From positions 1 through 21,977 of IMG/VR virus record IMGVR_UViG_3300034759_000237: DNA of 21,977 nt; one strand, given 5' to 3'. The translations under genes were made by a program, and so were the position numbers. The notes under the pieces were generated by a model that ran no database searches, was not told where the DNA came from, and worked only from the letters and a program-made list of their open reading frames with translations. Numbering within the stretch: position 1 is the first letter of the stretch; every line of letters begins with the position of its first letter. This stretch comes from a virus. This document shows, piece after piece, positions 13,198 through 21,203 of this stretch.

Positions 13198-13476
13198 TTA
13201 TTCCGGTCTGCGAGTCCAGTTACCGTCTGCCTGTGCAGCATGTTCAAGGGCCTGCCATGTGCTGTCAAAGGACTCCTGTAAGGCTATCCTTGCGGCTTCA
13301 CGGTCAGCATAGAAGGCCGCTTTTGTTGCCTCGACTACCTTCTGGCCGATGAACTTGGATATCTGCTTTCTAAGGATTGTTACGTATTCCTCATTCGTTT
13401 CTGCGCTTTCGAGGGCCTTTACTGTGCTCTCGTCGAATATATCTTCAAAGGATACTGATTCTGATTTTGATGTCAT
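13198..13476 (-). CDS. Small helical hypothetical virion-operon protein
   Basis: 92 residues, almost all helical and acidic at the start (SVSFEDIFDESTVKALESAE), later basic-aromatic (DREAARIALQESFDSTWQAL). AAGGTG 6 nt upstream supports the ATG. No family recognised. It lies between the carbohydrate-binding-like protein and the hub-like protein; it may be a chaperone or connector of the tail tip. Confidence 0.6.
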   Translation of the reverse strand: MTSKSESVSFEDIFDESTVKALESAETNEEYVTILRKQISKFIGQKVVEATKAAFYADREAARIALQESFDSTWQALEHAAQADGNWTRRPE

Positions 13477-13480
13477 GTGT

Positions 13481-13999
13481 TCACCTTGCTATATTGATTC
13501 CCATTAAGTCGATGTACTTTTTTGATGAGTCGGGGGCTAGTGCTGAGATCGAGTCTATGTAAGCATCAACTGTTGAACCTCCGGGCATCTGTTGTTGTAT
13601 TTTCATTGCATAGGATTCAAACCTTAACGTCTGTTCACCCGTTATGCCCGATGTATCGACAGTTACCTTTGTCCATGATGATTGTGCAGAGGTTCGAGTG
13701 AACACCGCTGTACCGCCAATCAATGCTCTGAAATGTGGTGTTCCTGCTGTGTCAACATTAGTATATGTGGCTACCCTATACCAAAACGTGAGTTCATCCA
13801 CATTCGTAAAATCTACTGTTTGTGATATAAACCCCGTTACAGTCCCATACACGCCCGCAGGACCACCAATGGAAGCATAAGTTCTGAACGCCCTGTCTCC
13901 TTCATATATGGAGCCTGTCGATGAACCCGTATTTGCCCCGCTTACCGTCCATCCTGTATTTCCGTCCTCCGCACCGCCGTTGGTCACCCTTTCCATCAT
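13481..13999 (-). CDS. Jelly-roll, carbohydrate-binding-like tail protein
   Basis: 172 residues. The start NGGAEDGNTGWTVSGA is the typical opening of jelly-roll carbohydrate-binding modules (N-G-x-E-x-G...W), followed by alternating beta strands (TVDFTNVDELTFWYRVA, SQSSW-like TSAQSSWTKVTVDTSGITG, QTLRFES, YIDSISA). It probably binds sugars of the host surface (S-layer glycan or methanochondroitin), making it a candidate receptor-binding component. GGTGAG upstream and an ATGA overlap with the previous gene support the start. Ligand is not determinable. Confidence 0.7.
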   Translation of the reverse strand: MMERVTNGGAEDGNTGWTVSGANTGSSTGSIYEGDRAFRTYASIGGPAGVYGTVTGFISQTVDFTNVDELTFWYRVATYTNVDTAGTPHFRALIGGTAVFTRTSAQSSWTKVTVDTSGITGEQTLRFESYAMKIQQQMPGGSTVDAYIDSISALAPDSSKKYIDLMGINIAR

Positions 14000-14460
14000 G
14001 AGAAGCTCACCTGCACATACAAGTCCTTGCCCGCTACCGTGCTGCCTATCTGAGTCACCGCCACGATAAGGACATCTCCCGCAGAGCAGGACACCCTTTC
14101 TGAGTCCAGGATTCCGGTTGCAGAAGTGTTCCCTGCTGCTATGGTGATGGGAGTGTCGCTTGAAAAGATGCTGTCCGTTGTCGTAGGTGTGACAGTTGGG
14201 TCGGATACCTTGTAGACCTGCACAAGTAAAGATGCGCCTGTGGGTGCTGTTTTAACCGATGCATAGGCTTCCTTTATGGTGCATGACTCCCTTATCTCAT
14301 GCCGGAACAGCGATGCAACCGTCAGATCGCCTTCCCATCCCCAACGGAGAGGGGCACGGCTGGTCTTGACGTATGCCACAAGTGCGTTATATTCGGCAGC
14401 CGACAGTCTGCCGTCAGCGGTTTCTCCTCCGTCCTCTATCTTAGTGTCATCCCATGCCAT
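13996..14460 (-). CDS. Beta-rich tail fibre-like protein (154 residues)
   Basis: After a short acidic head (MAWDDTKIEDGGETADGRLS) the protein is beta-rich (EIRESCTIKEAYASVKTAPT, SLLVQVYKVSD, ITIAAGNTSATG, DVLIVAVTQIGS), the pattern of trimeric or jelly-roll appendage proteins. It is coupled to the carbohydrate-binding-like gene through ATGA. Likely part of the fibre or tip; no family name is justified. Confidence 0.65.
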   Translation of the reverse strand: MAWDDTKIEDGGETADGRLSAAEYNALVAYVKTSRAPLRWGWEGDLTVASLFRHEIRESCTIKEAYASVKTAPTGASLLVQVYKVSDPTVTPTTTDSIFSSDTPITIAAGNTSATGILDSERVSCSAGDVLIVAVTQIGSTVAGKDLYVQVSFS

Positions 14461-14482
14461 AGCTCATCTCTCATGAGTTCGT

Positions 14483-14854
14483 TTAGCTGACCGTCACGTC
14501 TACGGTTATCTCGACAGATTCCCCGTTGCTGTACACTTTGTCGGCTGTCAGAACGTGCCTTAAGAGCATCGTGCCTGCGCTGGGAGCATTGAATATCCCG
14601 ATCTCTCTTATGGTCACGGCTCCTGTGAAATTGAAGGTGTTTACAAATCGGGCCTTGTAGTCCGCTACATAGCTGCAGGTTGCTGCTGCCCTGCCTGAAC
14701 CATTGGCCGTGTTCTCGGTCACAAGTGCTGTCTGTGTGGCTGCCTCTGCTGTGCTTCCGCTTCCGGTAGCCATATAGGTGAAGGCTGCCACTGAGTCCAC
14801 ACCGTTAAGCAGCTTGGCGACTGCCAGTTTTCCTGCGTTGGTTATTGTTGCCAT
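14483..14854 (-). CDS. Tail fibre/collar-type protein
   Basis: 123 residues. ITNAGKLAVAKLLNGVDS near the start, FTYMATGSGSTA, and the C-terminal REIGIFNA...MLLRHVLTADKVYSNGESVE match the common phage tail-fibre protein pattern in which a small N-terminal helical region precedes a beta domain with an E-I-G-I-F-N-A core. It probably attaches or forms the base of a fibre. The gene starts one base after the stop of the upstream 42-residue gene. Confidence 0.7.
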   Translation of the reverse strand: MATITNAGKLAVAKLLNGVDSVAAFTYMATGSGSTAEAATQTALVTENTANGSGRAAATCSYVADYKARFVNTFNFTGAVTIREIGIFNAPSAGTMLLRHVLTADKVYSNGESVEITVDVTVS

Positions 14855-14983
14855 TTAGTTTCTCAACTCCGTTGTTATTTCCCGGCCATCCGGGAACACT
14901 TCTGTTTTCTCAATCGGTACGCCCTGTGCGTCCTTACGGACCAGGGTAATCTTTTCCACTTTAGCATTAGTCGCCGTTATCAT
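14855..14983 (-). CDS. Small hypothetical protein (42 residues)
   Basis: Start at ATG 14983, which overlaps the upstream stop as ATGA and has GAGGG 7 nt before it; a longer reading frame extending to 15073 runs inside the upstream gene and is rejected. Sequence MITATNAKVEKITLVRKDAQ, then a beta/acidic end (EKTEVFPDGREITTELRN). No family recognised; probably a small tail-operon protein. Confidence 0.65.
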   Translation of the reverse strand: MITATNAKVEKITLVRKDAQGVPIEKTEVFPDGREITTELRN

Positions 14984-15321
14984 GTAGTGTCCCTCTTGAA
15001 TGTGATATTGTAAGTGTACTTCCCGCTTCCGAAGATGATCTCCTTGTAGGAGAACGGCGGGGATATGTAGCAATTTTGATAACTTGTCCCATCTATCACC
15101 AACGTTTTGGGCTGGCCAATCTTCCCCAAGAGCGTGGTGATGTCTGCAAAATCCTCAGTGTAACATTTGTATGACCTGACGAACTTCGGCTCAGCCAGTG
15201 CATCAATAGCAGTCTTACCGCTCAACAGAAGAGTTTCCTGGAACTCGAAGTCAACATTGATTTCATTCCTCTCCAGGATATCCAGTGTGAAAGAATCGAA
15301 TACAACTACAGTTTCGCTCAT
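14980..15321 (-). CDS. Minor (distal-tail-like) protein following the tape measure
   Basis: 113 residues, beta-rich (VVVFDSFTLDILERNEINVD, KFVRSYKCYTEDFADITTL, KTLVIDGTSYQNCYISPPFS), ending in an antiparallel pair (KYTYNITFKRDTT). The position right after the tape measure and the predicted beta-sandwich are those of a distal-tail (Dit) protein, but it is shorter than typical Dit proteins, so this is a positional inference. ATGA overlap with the tape-measure stop. Confidence 0.6.
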   Translation of the reverse strand: MSETVVVFDSFTLDILERNEINVDFEFQETLLLSGKTAIDALAEPKFVRSYKCYTEDFADITTLLGKIGQPKTLVIDGTSYQNCYISPPFSYKEIIFGSGKYTYNITFKRDTT

Positions 15322-18320
15322 CCTCTGATACCTCTCTGTACCCTGGCCCGTGTCATCCTGCTCTCATAGTCACGCATGAACTGCTCGAAAGGATAGTCCT
15401 TGCTCAGCGTCATGTTCTGGATGATGAGGGTGTTTCCTCCAATGTTGTTGGTCTGACTACTGGCAGTAGCTGCAGCTCCGAAAGATTGGTCGGCTGTAAT
15501 GGGTGGCACCATGCCTGCAATGTCACTCATTCTGCTCCGGACCACCCCTTCAAGGCCCTTGGTAGATTCCAAGATGGGATCCACAAAGAATGCATCCCAA
15601 TTCGGCAGTTTCTTCAATGCTCCCTCTTTTGCAGGACTGAAAGGGAAATAGTTCCTGACGCGGGAGACCACGCGGCTTACCGCGCTTGTGACCTTTGGTG
15701 CAGCTGAGGTTATCCCCCTGGCCAGGTTCGACATGATGGAGGACCCTGCTTTTGCAGCAGTTGAGGCTGCTGAACTGAGAGCACTGGAGACGCTGCTTAG
15801 GGTGCTGGTTACTGTGCTGGTAGTGGACTTGCTTGCGGATGAGCTGCTGCCGGAAGAGCTGGAACTGGAAGAGGATGTACTGCTGGATCTGGATGAGAAG
15901 CTCAGTGCCGAGCTGACCGCAGATGTCAGAGAGGATATTTTCGATTTGATTCCATCTATCAGTGACTGTATCCATGCCGCACCGATATTGTAGAACGTAG
16001 ATACTGCATTAGAGAGGGCCTTGAATATGTTGTTCACAGCATTCTGCAGAGCTGCAACGATGTTGTTCCAGCCGCTTGACCACCCGCTTAGCATGGAATT
16101 CATCGCACCAACTAGATACGAAACTATAGAGGACAGTACCCCGGACAGAGTAGAGTATATCGAATTCAGCACATTGGACACGATGTTTCTCATAGTCCCG
16201 CCTGCAGAAGAGACTGTATTCAATGTCTCACTCATCATCGAAGATATGATAGAGGATATGTTGTTCACTGCATTTTGTAGAGCTGCAACAATGTTGCTCC
16301 AGCCACTTGACCACCCGCTCAGCATAGAGCTCATTGCATTGACAAGGAATGAAACGATAGTGGAGAGTACCCCGGACAGAGTAGAGTATATCGAATTCAG
16401 CACAGTGGATACAGTGTTCCACAGAGCCCCACCTGCAGATGTGACTGTGTTCAATATTCCAGCTGCATAGTTTTGAATCCTGGTCCAGTAATACCCAAGG
16501 TACCATTCTAAAGCTGTATCATACCGATCAAACCATCCGGTAATGATACCAAGCAGTCCGTCTAATATCCCCGTGATATAATCCACAAAGGTGGACACGA
16601 TTATTCCAGCTGTATTCCACGCCCCCGCCCAGTCGCCAGTGATGAGCTGTGCCGCGAGGACAATGAAGTTTCCGATTTGTTCAACAACGTAGGATACTAT
16701 TGAGATGATTGGGGGCAATACTGCCTGCACCACGGAAAGAAGTACTTTGATATGGCTTTCAATCAGCCACATGATAGCAGATGCGATCACACTTACTGCA
16801 GCAGTGATCACGGGACTGTTGTCTGTCCACCACCCACCGAACACTTCGAGTGCATCAGTGACAAACTGTTTGATGAGTTCAATTACGGGAGTAGCGGCTT
16901 CTTTGATAGTGTTGAATGTCTCTTTGACCACGGGGCCGATCTTATCCCAGTTTTTGTATATCACATATGCAGCAAGCGCCAAGGCTGCAAGTGCTATTCC
17001 CACCGGACCGAGTATCACACCTACAACTCCCGAGAGTGTAGCTCCAAGGCCACCTACCACTGCAGTCAGGCCACCAGCTCCCCCAATGAATGTAAGCAGG
17101 CCACCTATCCCGGACATGAGAGTACCAACGACAAGCAGTACCGGACCAACTGCAGCAGCGATTGCTCCCAGTACGACGATGATTTTCAGAACAGGAGTGG
17201 GTATTTTTGACAGCCGCTGTGCAAGTGCTGTCATGCCTTTGACAAGAGGAAGCACTCCCACTGTCACAACGTCGCCCATCGCGATCATCAGTTCTTCCAT
17301 AGCAGACTTCAATTCACGTGCTGCACCACCAGGGCCACCCTGCATGATGTCTGCCATTTCCTGTGCGGCACCACCCGCATTCTCTAATGCCAATGTTTGC
17401 TCCCTGATAGCATCAGTACCTATACTCATCAGGGCAAGCATACCCGGCCCGGCTTCCTGTCCGAACAACTCCATAGCGTCTGCCGTGGATAACCCAGCCC
17501 TGGACAGAGTCTCGAGGATATCCGTGAATGAACGCGTGCTGGGGTCCACGTCTGCAAGGGTAAGGTTGTATTGTTCCAGCACATTCGCTACTCTAGCAGT
17601 GGGGCTTGCCAACCGTGTCATAGCACCTCTAAGAGCAGTACCCGCCCTGCTTCCCTGGATACCCGCATCGGACATCTTACCGATGAGGGATGCGGCCTCT
17701 TCCATTGACATACCCATCGCCGCTGCAAGGGGTGCTGCGTAGGACATTGCCTCACCAAGCTGTTGAATATCGGTGTTGGATGATGCTGCGGCCTTTGCAA
17801 GCACGTCAGCAACTCTCCCTGCCTCTGATGCCTGCAGCCCAAATCCTGTCAGGACATTGGAAGCTATATCAGCAGCTGTGCCCAGGTCGATAGCCCCAGC
17901 GGATGCCAGGTTCAGCATATCATCGGTTGCTGCAAGGATCTCATTCACATTGAATCCCGCCATTGCAAGATACTGCATACCTTCTGCGGCTTCAGATGCT
18001 GAGAAGGCAGTTGTGGAACCCAGTTCCCTGGCAAGTGACCGGAGCTGTTCAAACTCTTCCCCGGTGGCACCGGATACTGCCATCACCTTTCTCATGGAGT
18101 CGTCGAAATCAACTGCAGTCTTATATGAGAGGGCAGCCATACCCACCAGCGGTGCTGTTACTGCCATTGACATGGTCTTGCCGGCCGCAGACATCTGCTT
18201 GCCTGCACTTTGCAGTTTGCCACCGAGCTGGTTGACCTCGTTGCCAACCTCCGCAAATGCCTTCTTGAGCTGGCCAATATCACCAACGATTGATACAACA
18301 AGATTACCGATTGCCGACAT
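15318..18320 (-). CDS. Tail tape measure protein (TP901-type)
   Basis: 1000 residues. Tape measures set tail length and are ejected with the DNA. The N-terminus has a coiled region (NEVNQLGGKLQSAGKQMSAA) and a TP901 core about 55-330 (DFDDSMRKVMAVSGATGEEF, TTAFSASEAAEGMQYLAMAG, GFGLQASEAGRVADVLAKAA). A long hydrophobic Gly/Ala/Val stretch spans about 378-455, suited to membrane passage. A 77-residue unit is duplicated in tandem (16028-16466) and a Ser-rich tract lies at about 807-847. A rule of thumb of about 1.5 angstrom per residue gives a tail near 150 nm (estimate). A large + strand ORF opposite is a shadow. Confidence 0.95.
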   Translation of the reverse strand: MSAIGNLVVSIVGDIGQLKKAFAEVGNEVNQLGGKLQSAGKQMSAAGKTMSMAVTAPLVGMAALSYKTAVDFDDSMRKVMAVSGATGEEFEQLRSLARELGSTTAFSASEAAEGMQYLAMAGFNVNEILAATDDMLNLASAGAIDLGTAADIASNVLTGFGLQASEAGRVADVLAKAAASSNTDIQQLGEAMSYAAPLAAAMGMSMEEAASLIGKMSDAGIQGSRAGTALRGAMTRLASPTARVANVLEQYNLTLADVDPSTRSFTDILETLSRAGLSTADAMELFGQEAGPGMLALMSIGTDAIREQTLALENAGGAAQEMADIMQGGPGGAARELKSAMEELMIAMGDVVTVGVLPLVKGMTALAQRLSKIPTPVLKIIVVLGAIAAAVGPVLLVVGTLMSGIGGLLTFIGGAGGLTAVVGGLGATLSGVVGVILGPVGIALAALALAAYVIYKNWDKIGPVVKETFNTIKEAATPVIELIKQFVTDALEVFGGWWTDNSPVITAAVSVIASAIMWLIESHIKVLLSVVQAVLPPIISIVSYVVEQIGNFIVLAAQLITGDWAGAWNTAGIIVSTFVDYITGILDGLLGIITGWFDRYDTALEWYLGYYWTRIQNYAAGILNTVTSAGGALWNTVSTVLNSIYSTLSGVLSTIVSFLVNAMSSMLSGWSSGWSNIVAALQNAVNNISSIISSMMSETLNTVSSAGGTMRNIVSNVLNSIYSTLSGVLSSIVSYLVGAMNSMLSGWSSGWNNIVAALQNAVNNIFKALSNAVSTFYNIGAAWIQSLIDGIKSKISSLTSAVSSALSFSSRSSSTSSSSSSSSGSSSSASKSTTSTVTSTLSSVSSALSSAASTAAKAGSSIMSNLARGITSAAPKVTSAVSRVVSRVRNYFPFSPAKEGALKKLPNWDAFFVDPILESTKGLEGVVRSRMSDIAGMVPPITADQSFGAAATASSQTNNIGGNTLIIQNMTLSKDYPFEQFMRDYESRMTRARVQRGIRG
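16028..16466. repeat. Tandem 231-bp duplication in the tape measure gene
   Basis: Copies begin at 16028 and 16259, a period of 231 bp (77 codons). A 39-bp stretch is identical in both copies, ending CGAATTCAGCACA, while other parts have diverged. Both encode NSIYSTLSGVLS, then GWSSGW, then NIVAALQNAVNNI. Length change by such units would alter tail length in steps. Confidence 0.85.
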
Positions 18321-18918
18321 TACGCACCTCTCTTGATAGCATTTCCATAGATTGCCCGGAACTTAGCAAGGTCTGGTTCATCTCCCACGAGTGTTTCGGG
18401 ATTTTCCTGCTCTTGTTTCTGGTCCATTGCCTTACCGAGCACAGACCAGAACACCTTGGCCTGCAGCTCGATTCCTTTGACGCCCTTCTCATAGTACATC
18501 ATAGCCTGTTCCAAGGACATCTCATCAAGGATGTAGTCAGGAGAAGCCCATGAGTACATCATTCCGAGCTGGGCGAAGATGTCTCCGATGGTGAGGGTAA
18601 GTTTTTTTCTGTGCCTTGCCTGGCTTCCATAGCCTTGAGTCGGGCAGTCACCGGCTCCATGACAAATTGTGCAAATTCAACGAGGGTGAACATGTCCACG
18701 TTGTCGATGAGCCAGTCTTTTGTTATTTTAGGATTGGATCTCTGACAGGCGATTGCCACCACCTCAAGGAGATCCTCGATTCCCTGGCCAGACTCAAGAG
18801 CAGCCTGCTTCTCCGGAGATGATGTGAGCTCTATGAGCTTCAGGGTTGCACGGGTAGAGAATACAGAGACATCAACCTCTTCCCCTGCTATCCTGGCGAT
18901 CCTCTTCTGAGGGACCAC
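18320..18918 (-). CDS. Tail assembly chaperones G and GT via -1 frameshift
   Basis: Two overlapping frames: an upstream 119-residue protein (18559-18918, GTG start) and a downstream frame to 18320. The heptamer A AAA AAC (18601-18607 on the minus strand) sits in the upstream frame as GAA AAA AAC; slipping back one base reads LTLTIGDIFAQLG and continues without a stop into MMYSWASPDYILDEMSLEQA, giving a 199-residue fusion. This is the hallmark of phage tail chaperones G/GT, which coat the tape measure during tail assembly, and they lie between tail tube and tape measure as expected. An independent start at the ATG at 18562 (ATGA overlap) is possible but has no good ribosome site. Confidence 0.9.
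18601..18607 (-). promoter_or_regulatory. Programmed -1 frameshift site A AAA AAC
   Basis: A perfect X XXY YYZ slippery heptamer in the zero frame of the chaperone gene, followed in the -1 frame by an open path to the downstream chaperone domain. I did not resolve a downstream pseudoknot by eye. Confidence 0.85.
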
Positions 18919-18954
18919 CGTACCAAAGTCCTTCAGAATATCAGATGACAGGGA

Positions 18955-19749
18955 TTATGCCCCCTGTTCATCGTATATCTCGAAGAGCTGGTCGCCGACT
19001 GGCCTTGTGACGTCCAGGACTCCCTTCATCTTCAGGTGTGGCATTGCAGGGTCGTCGTCGTCATCTGCAGGGAACTCGATGTTCTGGCCTTCGTTGACTG
19101 TGGCCTTGTAGAGAGTGATCTGGAACTTCTTGCCATTCTCATCGGTGTTTGTGATCCTTACCACCCTGTCAGCGATCGCTGTCTTGCCACCACTCTTGAG
19201 CGTGACAGCTGAGTTCGGGGTGTAGGTATAGTCCACCAGTACACCTTCACCAGAGGATATCACGGTTGAGCCGCTCACCCTGGCAATTGTGGTATATCCA
19301 GCACTGTCCACAGCAATCACGTAGTCGGTGTTCCGGACAGCTGCATTGCCGCTGGCATCAGTCACAACGATGTTGCTGACCTCTGTGCCGTTTCCGTTCC
19401 GGTGGTTTAGCCTCACGGATGCGGTTCCGGTGAGAGTATGTGCCTCATTCTCGACGTTTATGGGCGTGCCCGCTACAGTTGCATAGGTGTCCAGACCACC
19501 TCTGATGGTGTTGAGGTTCGCTAAATTGACCTCCATCATGTCACATTCTATGAATGCAACGTGCTCCTTGACGCCGACCTTCACGACACCCGCATTGTCG
19601 CTCTTGACCTCCACGTCCTCCCATTCTTCTTTGAATACTGCGTTCCGGACTGCTCCGATATCGACAAGCGTTGCTACTGAGGTGCCTACCTCAAGTTTTC
19701 CGGAACCGAATCTTATGGTTCCGGCATTCTGTACTGTGGTCTGTGCCAT
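18955..19749 (-). CDS. Major tail tube protein
   Basis: 264 residues. It forms the tail tube by hexameric stacking. The N-terminus (TIRFGSGKLEVGTSVATLVD, then GAVRNAVFKEEWEDVEVKSD) and the middle (TDYVIAVDSAGYTTIARVSG, then VLVDYTYTPNS) match the beta-sandwich tube fold with an inserted beta domain seen in many siphovirus tube proteins, and an acidic loop (ADDDDD) precedes the C-terminal strands. It is placed directly before the chaperone pair and after the tail terminator, the standard order. Confidence 0.88.
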   Translation of the reverse strand: MAQTTVQNAGTIRFGSGKLEVGTSVATLVDIGAVRNAVFKEEWEDVEVKSDNAGVVKVGVKEHVAFIECDMMEVNLANLNTIRGGLDTYATVAGTPINVENEAHTLTGTASVRLNHRNGNGTEVSNIVVTDASGNAAVRNTDYVIAVDSAGYTTIARVSGSTVISSGEGVLVDYTYTPNSAVTLKSGGKTAIADRVVRITNTDENGKKFQITLYKATVNEGQNIEFPADDDDDPAMPHLKMKGVLDVTRPVGDQLFEIYDEQGA

Positions 19750-19761
19750 TTTGATGTCTCC

Positions 19762-20145
19762 TTATGGTGGAAAGTGAATTACTTTGAAATCGACAGGTAC
19801 GTGATAGAGGCCTGTCTCGTCCTCAATTGCATCAAGTGAATTGACGTATACAATCCTCTTGATGTGGTTTCCAGATGCTATCCCCTTGTAGCGTTCCAGG
19901 CAGGATATGACTGCCTCTGACAGGTCCTGTACTATCGCGAAGGATCCTGCCCAGCACGAGACCTGGTATCGTGGAGTGCCGTGGCCGGTAATGTGGTCAC
20001 GTGGTCCACTGATCTTGTGAATGGTCAGTGCCGGCAGAGTGGCGTTGAGCGGCATCTTCAGTGGATATATTCGGCTGTCAACAATAGCCCGGACTGCATT
20101 GTCATTATACAGCAGTGTCCGAATGGCGCCATGCAAGGAGGTCAT
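19762..20145 (-). CDS. Tail completion/terminator protein (DUF3168-like)
   Basis: 127 residues with the pattern of DUF3168/lambda gpU-type tail terminators: start SLHGAIRTLLYNDNAVRAIV, RIYPLKMPLNATLPALTIHK, an HITGHG turn, and a helical SEAVISCLERYKG segment. These proteins cap the growing tail and join it to the head. ATGA overlap with the upstream gene. Position before the tail tube gene agrees. Confidence 0.82.
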   Translation of the reverse strand: MTSLHGAIRTLLYNDNAVRAIVDSRIYPLKMPLNATLPALTIHKISGPRDHITGHGTPRYQVSCWAGSFAIVQDLSEAVISCLERYKGIASGNHIKRIVYVNSLDAIEDETGLYHVPVDFKVIHFPP

Positions 20146-20570
20146 GAGTACCTCCTGATCACCTGTTCGAGCTTCTTGGCAATGGCCTTCTCGATCTCGT
20201 CTGTATTCTCGTCGAGAGCTGGCCTCAAGAAAGGTCTGGGTTGTTGGTTGTATCGCCTGCCGATCTTGTCAGTGTCCATGAACCCATATTCCAATCTGCG
20301 AGCATACTCCATTGAGGACCCTACAGCCATCTCGCATCTCTCGTCCGTTTTTTTGATGACCGCAGGACTAACCTCGGCTATGTTCCGAAACAGGTTACCT
20401 GTGACGCGGTTCGGGAAATCACCGCCTTTTGCGGAGTTCTCCTGAGCTTCGCGGACCACGACCATTGCACCCGCTGAAGTGGCTTCCTCGAGGACATCTG
20501 AGATATCCTTGCCGAGGGCATCCAGCTTCTTCTCGAGCTCCTTCACTCCACTGACGGTCATTTTGAACAT
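20142..20570 (-). CDS. HK97 gp10-like neck/tail-connector protein
   Basis: 142 residues from ATG 20570, which has AGGAGG 6 nt upstream; a longer frame upstream runs into the preceding gene and is rejected. Motifs: GVKELEKKLDALGKDISDVL, VVVREAQENSAKGG, TGNLFRNI, MEYARRLEYG, QPRPFLRPAL, which match the HK97 gp10/phage neck protein family that connects the head to the tail terminator. Overlaps the terminator gene by an ATGA. Confidence 0.88.
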   Translation of the reverse strand: MFKMTVSGVKELEKKLDALGKDISDVLEEATSAGAMVVVREAQENSAKGGDFPNRVTGNLFRNIAEVSPAVIKKTDERCEMAVGSSMEYARRLEYGFMDTDKIGRRYNQQPRPFLRPALDENTDEIEKAIAKKLEQVIRRYS

Positions 20571-20572
20571 GG

Positions 20573-20851
20573 TCATCCTCCTGAAAAAGACACTAGGAAT
20601 CCAAGCACCTGCAGAGCAACAAGCACAACGAATCCAATTGCTGCATTCCTCCCCAGCCATTTGTTCTGCTGGTCCTCGAGTGCCCGGATTCTCTCTTCAT
20701 GATCATCGACCGGGCATCTTCCCAGATCACGGATCGTTTTGTCATGCTCGTTGATGCGGTAATTGATCTGGTCAATGGAGGCTCTGATATGCTTGACGTC
20801 GTTGCGCGTTTCGATGATTTTGTTATAAGTATCGGTGTCTATTTCGGTCAT
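20573..20851 (-). CDS. XhlA-like coiled-coil protein with C-terminal membrane segment
   Basis: 92 residues: a coiled coil (about 8-65; TRNDVKHIRASIDQINYRIN, DHEERIRALEDQQNKWLG) followed by one transmembrane helix at about 71-90 (AIGFVVLVALQVLGFLVSFS). This arrangement matches the hemolysin XhlA/phage lysis-associated family. It interrupts the usual Hc-Ne connector pair, starting by TAATG overlap. A holin-like or membrane-tethering role is possible; the fold prediction is clear but function is inferred. Confidence 0.7.
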   Translation of the reverse strand: MTEIDTDTYNKIIETRNDVKHIRASIDQINYRINEHDKTIRDLGRCPVDDHEERIRALEDQQNKWLGRNAAIGFVVLVALQVLGFLVSFSGG

Positions 20852-21201
20852 TATTCCACCGCCTTGAGGTCACATTCATAGTGGTGCAGGGTGTTTGAGA
20901 ACATCCAGAAGATTGGCTTCACGGCAGTGACAGTATACCTTTTTGAGAAGCCGGGTACTGTGCTTGTGATGACCTGTCCTTCTGCAATTGATGTGACTGC
21001 AGGCAGTATCACAGCCGGAGTAGCAACCAGATACTTCCCGCTTTCTGGGTCTATTAGCCCGCTTTTGCTGTTGTTGTGGAAAAATCTACACGGAGAGCTC
21101 GTAGATGTTTCTGTATATATAGGTTCACCGTACTCATTCTGAGAGGTCTGTGTCCTGCTCACAATACTGCAGGTGTGAACCATCCCGGTATCGCTTACCA
21201 T
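20851..21201 (-). CDS. Head closure protein (Hc-like)
   Basis: 116 residues from ATG 21201 (GGAG 7 nt upstream; a TTG two codons earlier overlaps the upstream stop). The start MVSDTGMVHTCSIVSRTQTS and a later strand (FSKRYTVTAVKPIFW) match the beta-barrel head-closure proteins (HK97/SPP1 gp16-like), which plug the connector. Placed between the adaptor and gp10-like protein as expected, apart from the extra membrane-protein gene between them. Confidence 0.75.
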   Translation of the reverse strand: MVSDTGMVHTCSIVSRTQTSQNEYGEPIYTETSTSSPCRFFHNNSKSGLIDPESGKYLVATPAVILPAVTSIAEGQVITSTVPGFSKRYTVTAVKPIFWMFSNTLHHYECDLKAVE

Positions 21202-21203
21202 GT

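Noticed and set aside
14855-15073. 72-residue version of the small gene
   Set aside because: Its first 30 residues lie inside the preceding gene; the ATGA overlap and GAGGG site favour the 42-residue form.
16705-17742. Long + strand open frame (345 residues) opposite the tape measure gene
   Set aside because: It is the complement of a repetitive Ala/Gly/Ser-rich gene, has Ser/Pro/Thr-biased content, no ribosome site, and lies against a confident TP901 tape measure.
20142-20660. 172-residue version of the gp10-like gene
   Set aside because: The extra 30 residues overlap the membrane-protein gene in another frame; AGGAGG 6 nt before ATG 20570 marks the real start.
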